A stretch of 6,987 bases of DNA from an uncultured Bryobacterales bacterium (GCA_946887065.1 CAMPKL010000185.1:1-6987); one strand, 5' to 3'; numbered from the stretch's first letter, positions 1 to 5,770 are shown. The notes: generated by a model not told the origin, from the letters alone. Numbers and translations are program-made.

Positions 1-18
1 CCGTCACTTACGGCCGGA

Positions 19-141
19 CTAGCGCCGGCAGCAGCGTGTGCCGGTGCAGCACTCCGTACCGTCGCAACATGCGGCGTCTGCCGCATAGCCGGCAACGCCG
101 AGCGCGCCCATAAGCATTAACGCGAATATCGCGATTTTCAT
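19..141 (-). CDS. small secreted cysteine-pair peptide, 40 aa, unknown function
   Basis: The product is 40 residues. Residues 1-23 form a typical signal peptide: a Lys at position 2, a hydrophobic core at about 3-19, and an A-x-A site (A21-D22-A23). The predicted mature part is only about 17 residues and holds six cysteines as three adjacent pairs (C25-C26, C31-C32, C37-C38), spaced CC-x4-CC-x4-CC, ending in Arg-Arg. The pattern is a hexad repeat, CC-x-G-T-(E/R). The ATG at 141 is chosen over an upstream in-frame start at 201 because an AGAAGGAG ribosome binding site lies 7 bases before it and because the signal peptide then begins correctly. The gene follows the Cys-Pro protein and OFA transporter genes on the same strand, 99 bases downstream, and may share their transcript. 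I do not recognise a named family. Binding of thiophilic metal ions such as Cu or Zn, or a disulphide-rich structure, is inferred from cysteine density only. Confidence 0.6.
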   Translation of the reverse strand: MKIAIFALMLMGALGVAGYAADAACCDGTECCTGTRCCRR

Positions 142-148
142 GGTGTAT

Positions 149-156
149 CTCCTTCT
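149..156 (-). promoter_or_regulatory. strong Shine-Dalgarno site for the 40-aa cysteine-pair peptide
   Basis: Read on the minus strand this is AGAAGGAG, 7 bases upstream of the ATG at 141. It fixes the start of the small gene at 141 rather than 201. It is the clearest well-placed ribosome binding site in the window; most other genes here lack one, so this small peptide is probably well translated. Confidence 0.75.
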
Positions 157-187
157 AAATAGACAGTTACTCGATTGACAAGTAGGC

Positions 188-201
188 GTGCGCCGGCGCA
201 C
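188..201. repeat. 14-bp perfect palindrome upstream of the small peptide gene
   Basis: GTGCGCCGGCGCAC is perfectly self-complementary. It lies in the 99-bp gap between the Cys-Pro protein gene (ends 241) and the peptide gene (starts 141), 47-60 bases upstream of that start. As RNA it would fold as a 5-bp stem with a CCGG loop. No U-run follows on the minus strand, so a classical intrinsic terminator is unlikely. An operator or a transcript-stabilising hairpin is possible. Chance formation in G+C-rich DNA cannot be excluded. Confidence 0.4.
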
Positions 202-240
202 CAGGCGCGGCGTCGCGGTCTACAACGAGTGTGGAGATTT

Positions 241-654
241 CTAGATCAGCAGCACCCGCAAGCGGATGTGCAAATCCCGGTCATTGATCCTGCGTGAGGG
301 TACAAGCGGCCAGGAATCCGCTGCGGGGGCCTCCAAATCGGACCGGAATCCGATAGCGGCGGGAACGACGGCTTCGACGCGAGCTTCAACGAAGTTCAGC
401 TTGCCGTCGCTCAAGTAGTAAGGGCACGTCTCAAGGCTTGGCGCGTAGGGACACTGCGGAGGATGGTTGGACTCCTCCGGGCGTGGACAATGGCTTGCCG
501 TCGCGGTCGCCTCTGCCGTCAAGAACGGGCATTCGAGCAACGCGACGCCGCTGATTAGCAGCACCAGCAGCAGGCTCAAAGCGCCGGCCAACGCCGCGCG
601 CACTTTGCCGAATCGCAGCACCGCCGTGATCATAGCACGCGACGGAAAGACCAA
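241..654 (-). CDS. hypothetical membrane-anchored or secreted Cys-Pro protein, 137 aa
   Basis: The start is TTG at 654, directly after the TGA stop of the transporter gene (655-657). A GAGGAG sequence inside the transporter's last codons sits 6 bases upstream, so translation is probably coupled. An ATG at 633 (residue 8) is the alternative start. Residues about 17-40 are strongly hydrophobic (AALAGALSLLLVLLISGVAL) after a short basic stretch, which makes a signal anchor or signal peptide. The exported part has four cysteines, at 42, 56, 68 and 77, and every one is followed by proline (CPF, CPR, CPY, CPY). This segment is also rich in Pro and His. The C-terminal 50 residues are less distinctive. 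I recognise no family. The position after an OFA-type transporter and before a cysteine-rich secreted peptide suggests a shared periplasmic or envelope role, perhaps with metal, heme or thiol chemistry. That role is inference only. Confidence 0.6.
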   Translation of the reverse strand: MVFPSRAMITAVLRFGKVRAALAGALSLLLVLLISGVALLECPFLTAEATATASHCPRPEESNHPPQCPYAPSLETCPYYLSDGKLNFVEARVEAVVPAAIGFRSDLEAPAADSWPLVPSRRINDRDLHIRLRVLLI

Positions 655-1941
655 TCACTGCTCCTCTAACGGCTTGATCAGCAAGGTCAGCAGAAAGCCC
701 ACGGCCAGCAATCCCGCGAGAACCTGCAGAGGGCTGTCGTAGATATGCACGAGACTTTCCCCCGACGCCAGTCCGGCTTTCGCTTGGCGGGACAGCTCCG
801 TGATGATGGCCGGACCCACGATGGCGGCGGCGCTCCAGGCGGTGAGTGTGGCTCCATGGATGGCGCTCACGTTCTCCGGACCGAAGATATCGGCGAGGAA
901 GGCCGGGATGGTCGCGAAGCCGCCGCCATACATGGTCAACACCGCGAATAAGCTCGCTTGGAAGAGCAGCCAGTCCCCTCTAGACGCTAACCCCGGGATG
1001 AGCAAGAAAAGGGCAACCTGCGCGAGAAAGAATACCCGATACGTATTCAGCCGGCCTATGTAATCCGAGCCGGACGCCCAAACGAAGCGCCCGCCGGCGT
1101 TGAAGATGCTGAGCAGCGAAACCAACGTCCCGGCCTGCACGGCGCTCATCCCGAATAGATCTTGCACCATCGGAGACGCCTGCGCCAGGATCCCGATTCC
1201 CGCAGTGACATTGATGAACAGGATCCCCCACAGTAAGTAAAACTGAGGCGTGCGAATCGCTTGGTTGCGGGTGACGCTGATCGCGGAGATCATCGGGTTC
1301 CGTACTGCCGGCGGCTGCCAGCCTTCGGGCTTCCAGCCCGCCGGAGGCCGCCGAAGAATACGGGCCCCGATCAGCATCACAGCGAAGTAAACGGCGCCCA
1401 TTGTCAGTACGGTGTTGGCGACGCCCATGCGCTCGATGAACACCGCGTTCACTCGGCCCGCGACAAAGGCGCCTCCCCCGAACCCCATGATCGCCATGCC
1501 CGTGGCCATCCCCCGCCGATCCGGGAACCACCTGACCAGCGTACTCACCGGAGCGATGTATCCGAGTCCGCAGCCGATCCCTCCGATAACTCCCATTCCA
1601 AGGAACACGAGGACCGGCTGTTTGGTCGCGAGTCCCAATCCGCCCACGATCAAGCCGCTGCCAAAAAAGATCGCCGAGGCCGTTGCAGCGGCCCGCGGGC
1701 CTCTGCGCTCTACCCACGGACCGCCGAACGCCGCGCTCAGCCCCAGCAGCACAAGCGCCGTCGAGTACGTCGCATAGGTCGGGTTAAACCATCCGACGCC
1801 GGCGAACAACTCCTGCATCGGGCGATTGAACGTACTCCAAGCGTAGACGCTGCCTATGCAGATGTGAACCGCTACGGCCCCAACCGGAATCAACCAACGA
1901 TTGATAGCGCGCGCTTCGGCCGGAGAGGAAGGGGCAGGCAT
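655..1941 (-). CDS. OFA-family MFS transporter
   Basis: This is a 12-helix secondary transporter of the major facilitator superfamily, closest to the oxalate/formate antiporter (OFA) family, which also includes YhjX-like carboxylate transporters. With the ATG at 1941 it has 428 residues, normal for the family. Helix 1 carries the family signature GSVYAWSTF. The loop between helices 2 and 3 has the MFS motif-A remnant GPWVERRGPR. After helix 4 comes RWFPDRRGMATG, and the central loop contains GWKPEGW, common in OFA proteins. Helix 8 keeps an Arg (NAGGRFVW) followed by SDYIGR. The helix-11 segment (ATLTAWSAAAIVGPA) has Trp where I recall the oxalate-binding Lys of OxlT, so an organic anion other than oxalate is likely; the substrate is unknown. 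A TTG two codons upstream (1947) is an alternative start. The only strong purine tract, AAAAAAGGAG at 1967-1976, is 19-25 bases away, too far for normal spacing. The stop is followed at once by the Cys-Pro protein start. Confidence 0.88.
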   Translation of the reverse strand: MPAPSSPAEARAINRWLIPVGAVAVHICIGSVYAWSTFNRPMQELFAGVGWFNPTYATYSTALVLLGLSAAFGGPWVERRGPRAAATASAIFFGSGLIVGGLGLATKQPVLVFLGMGVIGGIGCGLGYIAPVSTLVRWFPDRRGMATGMAIMGFGGGAFVAGRVNAVFIERMGVANTVLTMGAVYFAVMLIGARILRRPPAGWKPEGWQPPAVRNPMISAISVTRNQAIRTPQFYLLWGILFINVTAGIGILAQASPMVQDLFGMSAVQAGTLVSLLSIFNAGGRFVWASGSDYIGRLNTYRVFFLAQVALFLLIPGLASRGDWLLFQASLFAVLTMYGGGFATIPAFLADIFGPENVSAIHGATLTAWSAAAIVGPAIITELSRQAKAGLASGESLVHIYDSPLQVLAGLLAVGFLLTLLIKPLEEQ

Positions 1942-1999
1942 CCGCAAGAGTCTAGCGAAAACGCCGCTCCTTTTTTCCCACGGAAGCGCAGAGGGGACT

Positions 2000-2036
2000 A
2001 AAGAGCCTACGGCAAAAGGGCGGCCGCGGCAGGCTC
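2000..2036 (-). terminator. weak terminator-like stem-loop after the M28 peptidase gene
   Basis: On the minus strand GAGCCTGC and GTAGGCTC can form an 8-bp stem (one G-U) around an 18-base loop that includes CGCGGCC, followed by only three T residues. It begins 5 bases after the peptidase stop codon at 2041 and ends before the transporter start. Position suits a terminator, but the large loop and short T-tract make it weak, so read-through into the transporter gene is plausible. Confidence 0.25.
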
Positions 2037-2040
2037 CGGC

Positions 2041-4296
2041 TCACAGCCGAACCGCTCTCGCCAGCACCCCGCTGTCCCCTTGACCTGCCGGCGAGGCGAG
2101 CGGCGGGCGCGCCGCCACCAGCGATTGGACCGACGCAGGGAGCTCAGTCGAGCTGTCGATAAGCCAGGCATCGACCGGCTCATCACTCTGCATCGTGATC
2201 TGCAACCTCACCGGCTGGTCGTTCATCCCTGTCAGCCGGATCACATAACCATCGCGATCCTTGATCGGTTCCAGATCGATGCCGTCGAGAACCACCCCCC
2301 GCACTTCGGCCTTCGCAGGCAGGAACAGCGCCATCGTGTGCGCCCGCCGCGGGGATTGGAGCACGAGATCAACGGTTCGGATACCGCTCTCAACGTTGCT
2401 GGCCACAACCGTGGCGTCAGGCGGCAGCCAACCGCTCGGCGGCGCCACAGCGACGTTGTTTGTCTTTGTATCGGTCCACGGATAAATCGCCTGCGGGTCG
2501 CGGGAAAAATCCAACTCCCTCAGCATGAACTCGGGCGGGTTCGGGCTCATTAACGTCACCTTCGCCGTTCCGTCATCGAGGTTCTCTATGTACCTGATGT
2601 TGACTTGCTGCGGCCGCCAACTCGAATAGAGAGGCGTCGCTATAGCGCCCGCGATTCCGACCACGGTCAACAGCAACGCTCCCGTCATGCTGAAGAGGGC
2701 GCTTCGACCTCGCGCCATAGGGACCAACACCGACAAGAAAAGAGCGATGGACGGAAACGCCGCGAAGACGAGAGCGTAGCCTTGTGTTTGCGCGAGCACA
2801 AGCGCGAGATTGAGCGCTTGGCCCGTCGCAACCACGAGGGTATCGGCAAGCAGTATCGTTCTTAGCGCTGTATGCTGTACGGCGCCGGTTGCGAGAAGCA
2901 GCACGACGGCCGGCAGCAGCGGCGCCAGAATGACGCCCGCGGCGCTCGGCGCGGCGAGCGTCGCGGCCAACCCAACAAGCCACCACCAGCTCCAAGCGCC
3001 GGCCAGTGCGAGAGGTACGCTGACCTTGCGATAGACGCTCCAGCCAACCGCCAACGCGCCCAGCGCGGGCGCGGCGAACAATAGCACGTGATAAGGCCAC
3101 AGTGTCGCCGGCCACGACGGTTGCGCTCCGTTCATCAACGACACCAGCTTGAATGCCCCGATACCCACGGCGCCGGCTGCCGCCAAGACCAGCAACGGAG
3201 CGCCCAATACAGTGAGCCGTCGGCGCCAACCAGACTCCAGTAGACCCTCCCGAAACAGCACGGCGAGCAACGAGATCCCCCCGATAACCACCCACGCCCC
3301 GTTCGCCCATTGCGGCCAATCCACTAACACGCCGCCCATACTCGGAATCTGTACATACGTGCGGCTGCTCTCGCCGGCGAGGTCCGTGAGTTCCATGTCC
3401 AACAACTTGCGGGCAGTGGGCAGCAGATTCTCGCCGTGATGTTGCAGTGTGCGCTTGTCGATGTTGTCGAGGTTGTCGTTGGGCGTGTGGTAGTGCGCGC
3501 GTTCGCCGGCAAAGGCAAAGTCGATGCCCGGTACATTCGCGTCCCTGGCCACGGAGAAATCCGTGTCGCTGCGCATGCGCTTGAAGACTTCTTCCGCGAT
3601 AGAATTCGCCCAGGGAAACTTACTTTCGTCACGGTAGACGGAGATAAGCTTGGAAGCGTCGCCCGCGGTGCGCAACAGCATGCTGGCGCCGGTTGTTCCT
3701 GAACCGTCCACGTTCAGAACCACGCCGACTTCGCGGGCGAGCGGATTGGCTCGAAAAAACGCATCCGCGCCGGCAAGCCCCGTCTCCTCTCCATCGGTCA
3801 AGATCAGCAGAAGCGGGTTCCGCCGCGGGCCCCCGACCTTCAGGATGCGAGCGGATTCGAGCACCGCGACAAGACCGATTCCGTTGTCGCCCGCTCCAAC
3901 AGCAGCCGGAACCGAGTCATAGTGGGCCATCAAGGCGACATAGGGTCTGTCACGCTCGCCTGGGATCCGAGCGATGACATTTTCGGTCCAGGCGCAATTC
4001 GTGCGTCCAAACGCACATCCCCAGCCTTCCATGACTTCATAAACGATGCCGTTCCGCTTGAGATAGCCTTCGACTCGCGACCGGACGCGCTTGTTGGCGT
4101 CGCTGCCGACCGGGTGCGGTATGCGTTCCGACAGGATCTCCGCCAACAGCGTGTACGCACGCTCGCCTGAAAATTCGCCGGCGGGCGCCGAAGCTGGTTC
4201 GACTTCTGGAGGAGCCCCGGCCCATTCACTGAGCCCGAACGTCACTGCTGTGACGATTAAGGCGCAGAGAAAAAGGTAGCGGCTTTCACTTTCCAT
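2041..4296 (-). CDS. membrane-embedded M28 family zinc metallopeptidase (ERMP1/Pff1-like architecture)
   Basis: The protein has 751 residues. An N-terminal anchor (about 6-26) is followed by an M28 aminopeptidase-type catalytic domain (about 40-305), six to nine hydrophobic helices (about 333-555), and a soluble C-terminal domain (about 560-751). The di-zinc site is complete: H125 (AHYDSV), D137 (GAGDNG), the Glu pair E170-E171 (TDGEETGLAGA, catalytic base and metal ligand), D197 (NVDGSG) and H270 (HYHTPNDN). Family knowledge predicts removal of N-terminal residues from peptides at the outer face of the cytoplasmic membrane. Catalytic domain, then multi-helix region, then soluble tail is the layout of eukaryotic ER metallopeptidase 1 and the vacuolar protease Pff1; bacterial homologues are known but poorly studied. 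Cysteines C94 and C101 sit close together in the catalytic domain and could form a disulphide. The start is the ATG at 4296, with no clear ribosome binding site. The actual substrate is unknown. Confidence 0.9.
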   Translation of the reverse strand: MESESRYLFLCALIVTAVTFGLSEWAGAPPEVEPASAPAGEFSGERAYTLLAEILSERIPHPVGSDANKRVRSRVEGYLKRNGIVYEVMEGWGCAFGRTNCAWTENVIARIPGERDRPYVALMAHYDSVPAAVGAGDNGIGLVAVLESARILKVGGPRRNPLLLILTDGEETGLAGADAFFRANPLAREVGVVLNVDGSGTTGASMLLRTAGDASKLISVYRDESKFPWANSIAEEVFKRMRSDTDFSVARDANVPGIDFAFAGERAHYHTPNDNLDNIDKRTLQHHGENLLPTARKLLDMELTDLAGESSRTYVQIPSMGGVLVDWPQWANGAWVVIGGISLLAVLFREGLLESGWRRRLTVLGAPLLVLAAAGAVGIGAFKLVSLMNGAQPSWPATLWPYHVLLFAAPALGALAVGWSVYRKVSVPLALAGAWSWWWLVGLAATLAAPSAAGVILAPLLPAVVLLLATGAVQHTALRTILLADTLVVATGQALNLALVLAQTQGYALVFAAFPSIALFLSVLVPMARGRSALFSMTGALLLTVVGIAGAIATPLYSSWRPQQVNIRYIENLDDGTAKVTLMSPNPPEFMLRELDFSRDPQAIYPWTDTKTNNVAVAPPSGWLPPDATVVASNVESGIRTVDLVLQSPRRAHTMALFLPAKAEVRGVVLDGIDLEPIKDRDGYVIRLTGMNDQPVRLQITMQSDEPVDAWLIDSSTELPASVQSLVAARPPLASPAGQGDSGVLARAVRL

Positions 4297-4329
4297 CGCG
4301 GCTGGCCGCTTGTGGCGTCCAAGTTGGCT

Positions 4330-4358
4330 CCGATCATGATACGGTAGCGTCTGATCGG
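4330..4358. repeat. 7-bp perfect inverted repeat upstream of the M28 peptidase gene
   Basis: CCGATCA (4330-4336) and TGATCGG (4352-4358) are exact inverted copies separated by 15 bases, extendable by a T-G pair outward. The left arm overlaps the palindrome ATCATGAT (4333-4340). The repeat lies 34-62 bases upstream of the peptidase ATG at 4296, where a promoter or operator would be expected, and about 100 bases past tRNA-Cys. No T-run follows on either strand, so an operator is a better reading than a terminator. The rest of the 4297-4456 spacer shows no gene and no convincing -35/-10 pair. Confidence 0.35.
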
Positions 4359-4456
4359 GAAGCCGGTCATCACGACGTTGGTCGCCGCTTTAACCTACAG
4401 GTCTGTGCGTTGCCTTTGACCGGGCCGCTTTCCCATGAAATCGGCTGAAGAAGGGA

Positions 4457-4530
4457 TGGAGGCGCGGAGCGGACTTGAACCGCTGTACGAGGTTTTGCAG
4501 ACCTCTGCCTAGCCACTCGGCCACCGCGCC
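4457..4530 (-). tRNA. tRNA-Cys(GCA)
   Basis: A full cloverleaf is visible on the minus strand. The 7-bp acceptor stem pairs GGCGCGG (4530-4524) with CCGCGCC (4467-4461). The D-arm is GCC/GGC, and the anticodon stem GAGGT/ACCTC encloses the loop CTGCAAA with anticodon GCA at 4498-4496. The variable loop has 4 bases, and the T-arm AGCGG/CCGCT has loop TTCAAGT. The discriminator base is U (4460), the identity base expected for tRNA-Cys, and the 3' CCA is encoded at 4459-4457. The body is 71 nt, or 74 with CCA. No promoter is evident directly upstream, so it probably relies on transcription through tRNA-Gly, despite the terminator-like hairpin between them. Confidence 0.97.
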
Positions 4531-4539
4531 CCGAAGACG

Positions 4540-4574
4540 AACAAAACGGCCCACGGGAGGGAACCAGGGGCCGT
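4540..4574 (-). terminator. intrinsic-terminator-like hairpin between the two tRNA genes
   Basis: On the minus strand ACGGCCC (4574-4568) pairs perfectly with GGGCCGT (4552-4546) across a 15-base loop, and TTTGTT follows, making a TTTTGTT tract with the last stem base. This is the shape of a Rho-independent terminator with a G+C-rich 7-bp stem. It lies 17 bases after the CCA of tRNA-Gly and 16 before tRNA-Cys. A smaller stem-loop (AGTTC-CCTA-GAACT, 4589-4576) comes just before it. It may end or attenuate the tRNA-Gly transcript, or act in processing. Confidence 0.5.
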
Positions 4575-4591
4575 CAGTTCTAGGGAACTTT

Positions 4592-4667
4592 TGGAGCGGG
4601 AGACGGGACTCGAACCCGCGACATCGACCTTGGCAAGGTCGCACTCTACCAACTGAGTTACTCCCGC
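4592..4667 (-). tRNA. tRNA-Gly(GCC)
   Basis: On the minus strand the acceptor stem pairs GCGGGAG (4667-4661) with CTCCCGC (4602-4596). The D-arm is ACTC/GAGT with loop AGTTGGTA. The anticodon stem CGACC/GGTCG encloses TTGCCAA, with anticodon GCC at 4634-4632. The T-arm is GCGGG/CCCGT with loop TTCGAGT. The discriminator is U (4595) and CCA is encoded at 4594-4592. The body is 73 nt, or 76 with CCA. The gene lies 38 bases downstream of the rfbB stop and directly behind a consensus-like promoter. Confidence 0.97.
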
Positions 4668-4679
4668 TTCTAACCCTCA

Positions 4680-4709
4680 ACTCTAGCGACGAGCCGGGAG
4701 CATTGTCAA
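4680..4709 (-). promoter_or_regulatory. sigma70-type promoter for tRNA-Gly (and probably tRNA-Cys)
   Basis: On the minus strand there is a perfect -35 hexamer TTGACA (4709-4704), an 18-base spacer, and the -10 hexamer TAGAGT (4685-4680; 4 of 6 match TATAAT, including the key A2 and T6). The mature tRNA-Gly 5' end is 12 bases further on, so a start about 7 bases after the -10 leaves a leader of about 5 nt for RNase P removal. The -35 box contains the rfbB stop codon TGA (4708-4706), so the promoter is packed into the gene end. Confidence 0.7.
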
Positions 4710-5734
4710 TCGGCGGTCGAGCCCATACGGGCGGAGTAATTCGACTCATAGTATTGGCGATAGGCGCCGCTGCGGACGCGCTCGACCCAGCCGGAGTTCC
4801 GCTGATACCAGCGGATCGTCTCAGCCAATCCCTGTTCGAATTCCATCAGCGGCGCCCAGCCCGTCGCGGCCATTAACTTCTCGCTGGTGATGGCGTAACG
4901 GCGGTCGTGGCCGGGGCGGTCTTGCACGTAGCGGATCAGGCTGTCGGGCTTGCCGGTAGCCGCCAAAATCTTGCGTACTACGTCGATATTCGGCAGGTCT
5001 TTCGAGCCGCCCACGTTGTAAATCTCGCCCGCCTGGCCGAGTTCCAGCACGGAGCGAATCGCGCGGCAATGATCGTCGACATACAACCAATCGCGAATCT
5101 GCATGCCGTCGCCGTAAACCGGCAAAGGCTTGTCCTCAAGAGCGTTGGCGATCATCAGCGGAATCAGCTTCTCCGGGAACTGGTAAGGCCCGTAGTTGTT
5201 CGAAGCGCGCGTTACCAGGACGGGCATCTTATAGGTCGTCCAGTAGGACAGGGCCAGCATGTCCGCGCCGGCCTTCGATGCGGAATAGGGACTGCTGGCG
5301 CGCAACGGCGCCGACTCGTCGGCCTCATGGGGCTCGTCGATGCTGCCGTAGACTTCGTCGGTGGACACGTGCACGAAGCGCTTTACGCCAGCGCTCTTGG
5401 CGGCTTCGAGCAGATGGAACGTCCCGACGAAATTCGTGTCGATCACCGGCTTCGGCGAGAGGATGCTGCGGTCGACGTGGGACTCGGCGGCGAAGTGAAC
5501 AATGGCTTCCGGAGCGGCTTTGTCGACCGTGCGCGAGACTGCCTCGGCGTCGCGCAAATCGACGTGTGCCAACCTATATCGCGGATTGGCGGCGACCGGC
5601 TCGAGATTCTCCAAGTTGCCCGCATAAGTCAGGGCGTCGAGGTTGACGATTTCGACCGCGGGATCTTCCGCTAACAGCAATCGAATGAACGCCGAACCAA
5701 TAAAGCCCGCGCCGCCCGTGACCAGGAGTTTCAT
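4706..5734 (-). CDS. rfbB: dTDP-glucose 4,6-dehydratase (RfbB/RmlB)
   Basis: This extended short-chain dehydrogenase converts dTDP-glucose to dTDP-4-keto-6-deoxyglucose, the second step toward dTDP-L-rhamnose and other deoxysugars for cell-surface glycans. It acts in the cytosol with bound NAD+. The 342 residues match the family length. The Rossmann NAD motif is GGAGFIGS (residues 7-14). Next come HFAAESHVDRS (80-90), the catalytic Thr-Asp-Glu in STDEVYG (T125, D126, E127), and the Y-x3-K pair (Y150, K154) in YSASKAG. Substrate-binding blocks follow: RASNNYGPYQFPEKLIP (176-192), QIRDWLYVDD (212-221) and DRPGHDRRYA. All key residues are present. The other rml genes (A, C, D) are not in this window. 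The ATG at 5734 gives the canonical MKLLVTGGAGFIGS start; an AGAAG directly abuts it, too close for normal Shine-Dalgarno spacing. It diverges from the Clp N-domain gene across 41 bp, and its stop lies inside the tRNA promoter. Confidence 0.96.
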   Translation of the reverse strand: MKLLVTGGAGFIGSAFIRLLLAEDPAVEIVNLDALTYAGNLENLEPVAANPRYRLAHVDLRDAEAVSRTVDKAAPEAIVHFAAESHVDRSILSPKPVIDTNFVGTFHLLEAAKSAGVKRFVHVSTDEVYGSIDEPHEADESAPLRASSPYSASKAGADMLALSYWTTYKMPVLVTRASNNYGPYQFPEKLIPLMIANALEDKPLPVYGDGMQIRDWLYVDDHCRAIRSVLELGQAGEIYNVGGSKDLPNIDVVRKILAATGKPDSLIRYVQDRPGHDRRYAITSEKLMAATGWAPLMEFEQGLAETIRWYQRNSGWVERVRSGAYRQYYESNYSARMGSTAD

Positions 5735-5755
5735 CTTCTATCATTAGAGCGTTGA

Positions 5756-5770
5756 AGACGCCGGGCGTCT
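5756..5770. repeat. 6-bp hairpin in the divergent rfbB/clpN gap
   Basis: AGACGC and GCGTCT flank a CGG loop, ending 5 bases before the ATG at 5776. In the plus-strand transcript this stem would occupy the ribosome-binding region of the Clp N-domain gene, which has no visible Shine-Dalgarno sequence. As DNA it could also be a small operator in the 41-bp gap between divergent genes. Short stems like this are common by chance. Confidence 0.3.

Noticed and set aside
1970..1977. A-AAA-AAG slippery heptamer (minus strand), as in programmed -1 frameshifting
   Set aside because: It lies between genes, upstream of the transporter start, so no translating ribosome is expected there.
980..2001. Long open frames overlapping the transporter gene on both strands (for example 980-1717 minus and 1261-2001 plus)
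   Set aside because: High G+C content removes stop codons in alternate frames. These products are Arg/Gly/Ala-rich without motifs, while the OFA frame is clearly the true one.
2573..3319. Minus-strand open frame of 248 codons inside the M28 gene
   Set aside because: It is an out-of-frame shadow of the peptidase membrane region, Arg-rich and lacking motifs.
4390..4749. Minus-strand open frame of 119 codons containing AVAEWLGRGLQN
   Set aside because: It is a read-through translation of tRNA-Gly and tRNA-Cys themselves, another frequent artefact, and overlaps the rfbB end.
4475..4876. Plus-strand open frame of 133 codons with a segment reading SGRRDSNPRHRPWQG
   Set aside because: It runs antisense through both tRNA genes and the end of rfbB. 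This peptide pattern is a well-known false translation of tRNA complements.
4907..5674. Plus-strand open frame of 255 codons
   Set aside because: It is the antisense shadow of rfbB, whose motifs are complete on the minus strand; the antisense product has no recognisable domain.
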